From Ruminococcus sp. (GTDB taxonomy: Bacteria > Bacillota > Clostridia > Oscillospirales > Acutalibacteraceae), in the NCBI GenBank assembly GCA_017380355.1, contig JAFOED010000125.1, forward strand, positions 1 through 10,893: DNA of 10,893 nt. The letters run 5' to 3'. The notes beneath the pieces are model-generated. The model had not been told where the DNA came from, did not search any database, and saw nothing but the letters and a program-made list of their open reading frames with translations. This document shows positions 6,010 through 10,893 of the stretch, in pieces. A program made the position numbers and the translations under genes. Position 1 is the stretch's first letter. Each line of letters starts with the position of its first letter.

Positions 6010-7239
6010 ATGGCAAAATATCGCCACGCAAAAGGCCTCAGCCCACTTCAGATTTTACTTATCGTAGGCATCACAGTTGTCGTTTTAGGTTTAATCGCAG
6101 GTACAGTTTTCGCTGTGAGTCACTTCAACTCCGACAAAGAGGAACCTACTACTCCGACTACTGTTACTAAAAAACCTATTTCAACAATAGATCAGACTCC
6201 GACAGAGCCTGCAACAGAAGATGAAAACGAAAAATACACAGCTCTAGCGAAAGAATATATGAGCACAATGACTCAGGACGAGAAAATCCACCAGATGCTT
6301 ATGGTAACTCCTGAAGCTTTAACCGGTGTAGACGTTGCAACATTAGCAGGAGATGCAACAAAAGAAGCTATAGAAAACTACCCTATCGGCGGTATTTACT
6401 ACAGCGCTTCGAACTTCGAAGACGAACAACAGACAAATGATTTAATCAAGAACTCACAGAGTTACGCTAAAACTCCTATGTTCATCGCAGTAAGCGACGA
6501 GGGTGGCGACAACTCACCGCTCGCAAGCAGATTCAATGCTACTACAACTGACAACATCTACAACAAGAGTGGTGACGCAGTAGTCGAGAATTACGCAAGT
6601 TCTTTAGCGCTTAACCTCACAAAGTTCGGCGTTAACTTCAACCTCGCTCCATGCGCTAATATTGATGGTGAGTACATTTTCTCAACTTCTGAAAAATCAG
6701 CAAGTGAGCTTGCAGTAAGTGCACTTAAAGGTTTCTCTTCAAAGGGCGTTATACCTGCAGTTAAGCACTTCCCTGTACAAAACGACTCGAGCAAAACTCT
6801 CGACGAATTAAGAGAAGCAGAACTCACAACTTTTGCATCAGCTATCGATTCAGGTGCTGACGTTATTAAGATGAGCAGTGCTAAGGTTTCTGCTATTGAA
6901 GACACTCCATCGTACCTTTCACAGCGCACAGTAACAGAACTTCTCGTTAAAGAGATGCGTTTTGACGGCTTAGTTGTTTCTGCTGATATGTCTGACTCTG
7001 AAGCTCAGGCTGTCGTTTCTGCTATCAAAGCAGGAAATAACCTCATTCTCTGCCCTGCTGACATCGAAGCTACTGTTGAGGCTATAAAAATCGGCATTGC
7101 AGGTAATGAGATTTCACAACAGCAGATTGAGTCAAGTGTCACAAAGATTCTTGCACTTAAATTAAAGTACGGCATTTTAGATTCTGCAACACCTAAACCC
7201 GAAACAAACACCGAGACAACTGGAACAACTGCACAGTAA
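6010..7239 (+). CDS. Membrane-anchored GH3-fold protein, probably catalytically inactive
   Basis: The 409-residue product has an N-terminal membrane anchor (about 14-36), a Thr/Pro-rich linker (44-72), a GH3 N-acetylhexosaminidase-like barrel (about 75-395) and a Thr-rich tail. Family landmarks are SDEGGDNSPLASRF (162-175, cf. DxEGGxVxR), FGVNFNLAPCANID (206-219), AVKHFP (250-255) and FDGLVVSADM (318-327). NagZ enzymes use an Asp after [ST] in the last motif as nucleophile; here that position is Ala325. The KHFPGHGDTxxDSH loop that carries the Asp-His acid/base pair reads KHFPVQND and has no following DSH. Both catalytic elements are thus missing while the fold is kept, so I call it a pseudoenzyme, perhaps one that binds muropeptide or amino sugars at the cell surface. 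AAGGGGAG six bases before the ATG supports the start. It is a single-gene unit. Confidence 0.82.
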   Translation: MAKYRHAKGLSPLQILLIVGITVVVLGLIAGTVFAVSHFNSDKEEPTTPTTVTKKPISTIDQTPTEPATEDENEKYTALAKEYMSTMTQDEKIHQMLMVTPEALTGVDVATLAGDATKEAIENYPIGGIYYSASNFEDEQQTNDLIKNSQSYAKTPMFIAVSDEGGDNSPLASRFNATTTDNIYNKSGDAVVENYASSLALNLTKFGVNFNLAPCANIDGEYIFSTSEKSASELAVSALKGFSSKGVIPAVKHFPVQNDSSKTLDELREAELTTFASAIDSGADVIKMSSAKVSAIEDTPSYLSQRTVTELLVKEMRFDGLVVSADMSDSEAQAVVSAIKAGNNLILCPADIEATVEAIKIGIAGNEISQQQIESSVTKILALKLKYGILDSATPKPETNTETTGTTAQ

Positions 7240-7246
7240 CCAAGCT

Positions 7247-7277
7247 AAAAGAGGACCGAATTTTGGTCCTCTTTTTT
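7247..7277 (+). terminator. Rho-independent terminator of the GH3-like gene
   Basis: AAAAGAGGACC (7247-7257) pairs perfectly with GGTCCTCTTTT (7265-7275) around a seven-base loop, followed by more T. It begins seven bases after the stop codon. Confidence 0.9.
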
Positions 7278-7318
7278 GTCGTAAATTTAAAAATAGTTAA
7301 TATTTCTACAAGCTTTTG

Positions 7319-7327
7319 TGATATACT
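7319..7327 (+). promoter_or_regulatory. Extended -10 promoter of the ABC transporter gene
   Basis: TGATATACT has TG, one base, then TATACT (7322-7327). No clear -35 is seen at 17 bases; TTAATA (7297-7302) is a weak candidate at 19. Transcription would begin near 7334, just before the upstream ATG at 7342. Confidence 0.5.
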
Positions 7328-7345
7328 ATTATCGGTAAATTATGG

Positions 7346-7362
7346 AAAGGAGCATCACATTG
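7346..7362 (+). promoter_or_regulatory. Ribosome binding site that sets a TTG start
   Basis: AAAGGAG (7346-7352) is followed by seven bases and TTG (7360-7362). The in-frame ATG at 7342 lies upstream of this site and has no ribosome binding site of its own, so TTG is the likely start, giving MLQIKNISKKY, a typical ABC ATPase N-terminus. Confidence 0.75.
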
Positions 7363-10300
7363 CTTCAGATTAAAAATATATCGAAAAAGTATACTGTCGG
7401 TTCAGTCACCACAACAGCTCTGGACGATGTATCACTTAATTTAAGAGATAACGAATTTGTAGCGATTCTCGGTCCGTCAGGCTCGGGAAAAACTACCTTG
7501 CTCAATATTATCGGTGGTCTCGACCGATACGACAGCGGCGATCTCATCATTAACGGAATTTCCACAAAGAAGTATTCCGACAGAGACTGGGACTCATACC
7601 GCAACCACACTATCGGTTTTGTATTTCAAAGTTACAACCTCATTCCTCACCAGACAGTTCTGGCAAACGTTGAACTCGCACTCACTATCTCCGGTATCAG
7701 TCGCGCTGAAAGAAAAAAGCGTGCAACAGAAGCGCTGATAAAGGTAGGACTTAAGGACCACATCAACAAAAAACCAAACCAGATGTCAGGCGGTCAGATG
7801 CAAAGAGTAGCTATAGCCCGTGCTCTTGTAAACGACCCTGACATCCTGCTTGCAGATGAACCTACAGGTGCACTCGACTCGGACACATCCGTACAGGTTA
7901 TGGAACTATTAAAAGAAGTCGCGAAAGACCGACTCGTTGTTATGGTTACTCACAACCCTGAGCTTGCTATTGAATATGCAACACGTATCGTAAAAGTTAA
8001 AGACGGCGTTATACACGACGACTCTAATCCTTACGAAATCGAGGACGAAGAACTAAGCCCACCAGAACACAAAAATATGGGTAAATCCTCGATGTCTTTC
8101 TTAACAGCTCTGTCCCTGAGTTTTAACAACCTTCTCACAAAAAAAGCACGAACTCTGCTGACGTCTTTTGCAGGGTCTATCGGTATCATCGGTATCGCGC
8201 TTATTCTTGCTCTTTCAAACGGTGTTAACTTATATATAAGCAATCTCGAGGAAGACACACTCTCTGAGTATCCGCTGCAAATCTCAAAGAACGAGGTCGA
8301 CCTCACTACTATGATGGCAGACCAGGCGGAGCTTTTCGCTAACGCAAGCCAGAGTACTTCACAGGTTACGGAATTCAAGACTCTCAACTCTATGCTGGCT
8401 GAGAGTAACGAAAACGACCTGAAATCGCTAAAACAGTATCTCGAAAGCGGAAAAAGCGATATTAATACATACACAAACGCTATAGAATACAAATATAATG
8501 TCACACCGAATATTTTCAGAATTATTGATGAGGACGATTATCGTCAGGTCAATCCTGATAAAACTCTGCAGTCAATGGCAGGCGCTGTGTCAGAAATGAC
8601 AGCTATGATGTTTTCTATGAGCTCGTCGTATTTTTACGCTCTTCCTGAAAACGAAGAACTCTACGTCAACCAGTACGACGTAAAAGCAGGTAAATGGCCG
8701 AGCAAATACAACGAATGTGTAGTAGTACTTGCGTCAGACGGCAGTATATCTGACCTTTCTCTGTACGCAATGGGTTTAAAGGACATTTACGAGCTCGACG
8801 ATATTCTCAAAACATACGCAGAAGAGGGTATTGCAAAAGTCACAAACGAGCCGTCCACTTACGAGTACAAGGATTTCCTCGGTATCGAGTTTAAGCTCGT
8901 TGACCCAAGTAAGCTATACACATACGACAAAGAGCATAAAATTTATGTCAGCAAAGCTGATGACAAAAAATATATGCTCGAGCAAATCGAAAACGGCGAT
9001 ACACTCAAAATCGTTGGCGTTGTACAGCCTAACGAAGATTCAAACGCAGCTATGCTTATGTCGGGTATTAACTACCCTGCTTCTCTTACTGCTCACGTAA
9101 TCGACGAAGCTAAAAACAGCGAGATAGCAAAAAAACAAAAAGAGAATCCTGATATAAATATCTTCACAGGAAAGGAATTCGGTGAAGATGATGGATTCAA
9201 TATGGGATCTCTTTTCAAATTCGATGAAAACGCTCTTGATATGAGCGCACTTTCAGGCGATATCGATATGTCTGCTTTAGGTAACATCGATATGTCATCA
9301 ATGGCAGGCTCTCTCGATTTTTCATCTATGATGGAAAATATGGATATGAGTAGCATGATGGAAAACGTAGATATGTCACAGATTATGGAAGACATAGATA
9401 TGTCTCAGATTATGAGTGATATTGATATGTCTGACTTACTCGAGGGTGTAGATTTCCAGACCGCGATTGACAACATCGACGTCGAAAAAATGCTCGAAAA
9501 TATGGATTTCAGTAATATTGAAATCCCTGTATCACAAGAAAAGCTCAACGCACTTTTTGACCAGTTGCTCGAAGCGTACGTTGCGCAAAACGGTGGTGCC
9601 GATCCGACTTTCGACGGTTTTTACGCTTTCATTCAGAGCGAAGCTGGTCAGAAAATCATCAGCGATAATATCGGAAGTATTTTTGATATCGGCAGCGCTA
9701 CAGAGCAAATCACACAGCAGATTGGCGATATAATCTACAACGCTATTGCGGGTGAATTAGAAGCCGCTATGGCTCCTGTTATCGAACAGTTAAGCAAGAA
9801 TGTCGTCACTGTAATGTCTGAAAAAATGGCTCCTGTAATCTCACAGATTTCACAGCAGTTTATGGAAGCTGTCGCTTCAGAAATCGGCACTCAGATGTCA
9901 CAGGCGATTGAACAGGTAATGACTCAGGTTATGGGACAGCTCGGCACACAGATAGCAAACGCCATGTCTTCACAGATGACTCAGATGATGGAAGCAATCC
10001 AGACAATGATTACAGACGCGTTCACCACAGGTTTTGACAGCAAAAAAATGGCAGAACTTATGACATCTATGATGAAACCTACTGCAAGCTCTTTCGAAGA
10101 AGTGCTCGCTGCTGTCAACTACGCTGAACTCGACGACCCTTACACACTTCTGATTTATCCGAAAGATTTCGAAGCTAAAGAAAGCATCATCGAAATTCTC
10201 AACAACTACAACACAGAGATGGAAGAAAGTAACCATCCAGAAAAAGTGATCACTTACACCGATGTTGTCGGCACGCTGATGTCTTCAGTAACTACAATCA

Positions 10301-10713
10301 TCAACATCGTATCATATGTACTGATTGCTTTCGTTGCAGTATCGCTCATCGTTTCATCGATTATGATTGGTATTATCACATACATTTCTGTACTCGAGCG
10401 TACGAAAGAAATCGGTATACTGCGTGCAGTCGGTGCATCTAAGAGAAACATCTCTCAAGTCTTCAATGCCGAGACGTTTATCATCGGTTTGTGCTCGGGT
10501 ATAATCGGTATTGGAATAACCCTGCTACTGATGATTCCTGGCAACGCCGTTATTCACCACTTTGTCGGCTCAAACGATATAAATGCTGTTTTGTCTTTCT
10601 CAAACGCTTCACTACTCATCATTCTGAGCGTTATACTCACCTTAATCGGTGGTCTTATCCCGTCGAAAAAAGCGGCTACCAAAGACCCTGTTACAGCTCT
10701 TAGATCGGAGTAA
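7360..10713 (+). CDS. Fused ABC ATPase/FtsX-type permease with giant ectodomain
   Basis: The 1117-residue product belongs to the MacB/LolD-FtsX (type VII) ABC group. Residues 1-235 are the ATPase: Walker A GPSGSGKTT (38-46), Q-loop FQ at 89-90, signature MSGGQMQR (142-149), Walker B ILLADEPTGALD (162-173), switch His198. Helix 1 is about 266-288, and an ectodomain of about 690 residues follows. The C-terminal FtsX/MacB permease unit has helices at about 980-1009, 1040-1060 and 1083-1103, with the cytoplasmic ERTKEIGILRAVGASKR motif (1013-1029). Four helices per chain imply a homodimer. The usual family ectodomain is about 200 residues; here it includes eleven nonapeptide repeats (626-723) and a Gln/Met/Ala-rich helical region (about 775-890). 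Such pumps use ATP for mechanotransmission: exporting peptides or antibiotics, or controlling envelope enzymes. No two-component system or substrate gene is adjacent. No terminator is seen before the insertion sequence. Confidence 0.9.
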   Translation: MLQIKNISKKYTVGSVTTTALDDVSLNLRDNEFVAILGPSGSGKTTLLNIIGGLDRYDSGDLIINGISTKKYSDRDWDSYRNHTIGFVFQSYNLIPHQTVLANVELALTISGISRAERKKRATEALIKVGLKDHINKKPNQMSGGQMQRVAIARALVNDPDILLADEPTGALDSDTSVQVMELLKEVAKDRLVVMVTHNPELAIEYATRIVKVKDGVIHDDSNPYEIEDEELSPPEHKNMGKSSMSFLTALSLSFNNLLTKKARTLLTSFAGSIGIIGIALILALSNGVNLYISNLEEDTLSEYPLQISKNEVDLTTMMADQAELFANASQSTSQVTEFKTLNSMLAESNENDLKSLKQYLESGKSDINTYTNAIEYKYNVTPNIFRIIDEDDYRQVNPDKTLQSMAGAVSEMTAMMFSMSSSYFYALPENEELYVNQYDVKAGKWPSKYNECVVVLASDGSISDLSLYAMGLKDIYELDDILKTYAEEGIAKVTNEPSTYEYKDFLGIEFKLVDPSKLYTYDKEHKIYVSKADDKKYMLEQIENGDTLKIVGVVQPNEDSNAAMLMSGINYPASLTAHVIDEAKNSEIAKKQKENPDINIFTGKEFGEDDGFNMGSLFKFDENALDMSALSGDIDMSALGNIDMSSMAGSLDFSSMMENMDMSSMMENVDMSQIMEDIDMSQIMSDIDMSDLLEGVDFQTAIDNIDVEKMLENMDFSNIEIPVSQEKLNALFDQLLEAYVAQNGGADPTFDGFYAFIQSEAGQKIISDNIGSIFDIGSATEQITQQIGDIIYNAIAGELEAAMAPVIEQLSKNVVTVMSEKMAPVISQISQQFMEAVASEIGTQMSQAIEQVMTQVMGQLGTQIANAMSSQMTQMMEAIQTMITDAFTTGFDSKKMAELMTSMMKPTASSFEEVLAAVNYAELDDPYTLLIYPKDFEAKESIIEILNNYNTEMEESNHPEKVITYTDVVGTLMSSVTTIINIVSYVLIAFVAVSLIVSSIMIGIITYISVLERTKEIGILRAVGASKRNISQVFNAETFIIGLCSGIIGIGITLLLMIPGNAVIHHFVGSNDINAVLSFSNASLLIILSVILTLIGGLIPSKKAATKDPVTALRSE
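9235..9528 (+). repeat. Eleven tandem nonapeptide-coding repeats in the ABC ectodomain
   Basis: Translated residues 626-723 split into 11 units, ten of nine residues and one of eight, with the consensus [LIVM]-D-[MF]-S-x-[ML]-[ML]-[EG]-[ND], for example MDMSSMMEN, VDMSQIMED, IDMSQIMSD. The DNA copies are diverged, so the repeat is conserved as protein rather than as DNA. The last three units are the most degenerate. Confidence 0.88.
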
Positions 10714-10755
10714 AATAAAAACATTGTAAATATTACACAAACCGCGTGTTACTTT
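10714..10755. other. Spacer between the ABC gene and the insertion sequence
   Basis: The 42-base spacer holds a short palindrome, TGTAA-ATA-TTACA (10725-10737), and no T-tailed terminator for the ABC gene. The native terminator may have been displaced by the inserted element. Confidence 0.4.
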
Positions 10756-10793
10756 TGCACAGGTCCGTAAAAAACGGACAATAGAAAAAAGCC

Positions 10794-10835
10794 ACCCCCT
10801 ATGGTAGAATTAAAAAGCTACCATAGGGGGTTTTT
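10794..10835 (+). terminator. Terminator-like hairpin guarding the transposase start
   Basis: ACCCCCTATGGTAG (10794-10807) is the exact complement of CTACCATAGGGGGT (10818-10831) around a ten-base loop, with a T run (10831-10835) after it. It can act as a terminator for transcripts entering from the ABC gene. Its right arm contains AGGGGG (10825-10830), the ribosome binding site for ATG 10838, so the same stem can also block translation. Confidence 0.75.
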
Positions 10836-10837
10836 GC

Positions 10838-10893
10838 ATGGCAAGAGAATATAAACCAATAAAACAATTCGAGCAAGAAATAATAGACTTAAA
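10838..10893 (+). CDS. IS3-family OrfA-like transposase, N-terminal fragment
   Basis: Only 18 complete codons lie in the window: MAREYKPIKQFEQEIIDL. The pattern M(A/S/P)R-x-Y-K-x-I-x-x-[FY]-E-x-E-I-x-x-L-K is familiar from the start of helix-turn-helix OrfA proteins of IS3-group elements in Firmicutes; this is recalled, not searched. AGGGGG stands seven bases before the ATG. The gene is cut by the window edge, not visibly by mutation. Confidence 0.6.
   Translation, partial: MAREYKPIKQFEQEIIDL

Larger units (their letters stand above)
10756..10893 (+). mobile_element. Left end of an IS3/IS150-like insertion sequence, runs off the window
   Basis: A TG-starting segment TGCACAGGTCC at 10756, ending ACGGACA at 10774-10780, resembles the 25-base left inverted repeat of IS150-group elements as I remember it (TG, A-rich middle, GGACA end). 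It contains a GTCCGT/ACGGAC hairpin. A strong leader hairpin and a transposase-like start codon follow. The right end is not in the window, so the boundary and family are provisional. Confidence 0.6.

Noticed and set aside
9235..9528. Repeated GATATG-type units as a CRISPR or satellite array
   Set aside because: The DNA units are diverged, in frame and without unique spacers; the period exists at protein level inside a continuous gene.

Overview
The window looks like chromosomal DNA of a spore-forming Firmicute, probably a Clostridia of the Oscillospiraceae/Ruminococcus kind. This is an inference from a clear SpoVT, AGGAG-type ribosome binding sites, sigma-A-like promoters with extended -10 elements, short U-tract terminators and moderate GC. 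No taxonomic marker was searched.

Layout. Bases 1 to about 205 are an internal piece of a 23S rRNA gene that stops abruptly. It runs straight into a TIR-domain gene (212-1567) with a Pro/Gln-rich linker and two Ig-like C-terminal repeats. An OFA-type MFS transporter with its own promoter (1736-2959) follows. It converges on a membrane-anchored M14/DUF2817-like metallopeptidase on the minus strand (3010-4266), and the two share a bidirectional terminator. A second minus-strand gene (4422-5114) encodes a small membrane protein with two zinc ribbons and a recent 87-bp internal duplication. It is divergent from spoVT (5296-5838), and the spacer between them is rich in inverted repeats. Next come a membrane-anchored GH3-fold protein that has lost its catalytic residues (6010-7239), a very large MacB/FtsX-type ABC transporter with ATPase and permease fused and a roughly 690-residue ectodomain (7360-10713), and the left end of an IS3/IS150-like insertion sequence (from about 10756) that runs off the window.

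How the genes relate. Almost every gene has its own promoter and terminator, so this is a row of single-gene units, not one operon. No pathway joins them. Four products act at the cell envelope (transporter, peptidase, GH3 pseudoenzyme, ABC exporter), one is a developmental regulator (SpoVT), and the TIR protein is a possible NAD-consuming or signalling effector. No gene-free stretch exceeds 300 bases. The longest (5115-5295) holds promoter and repeat structures described below.

Most worth a second look: the 23S/TIR junction, the degenerate GH3 active site, the stem that can mask the spoVT ribosome binding site, the eleven nonapeptide repeats in the ABC ectodomain, and the terminator-like hairpin that masks the transposase ribosome binding site. 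I did not find a convincing complete new multi-gene system.
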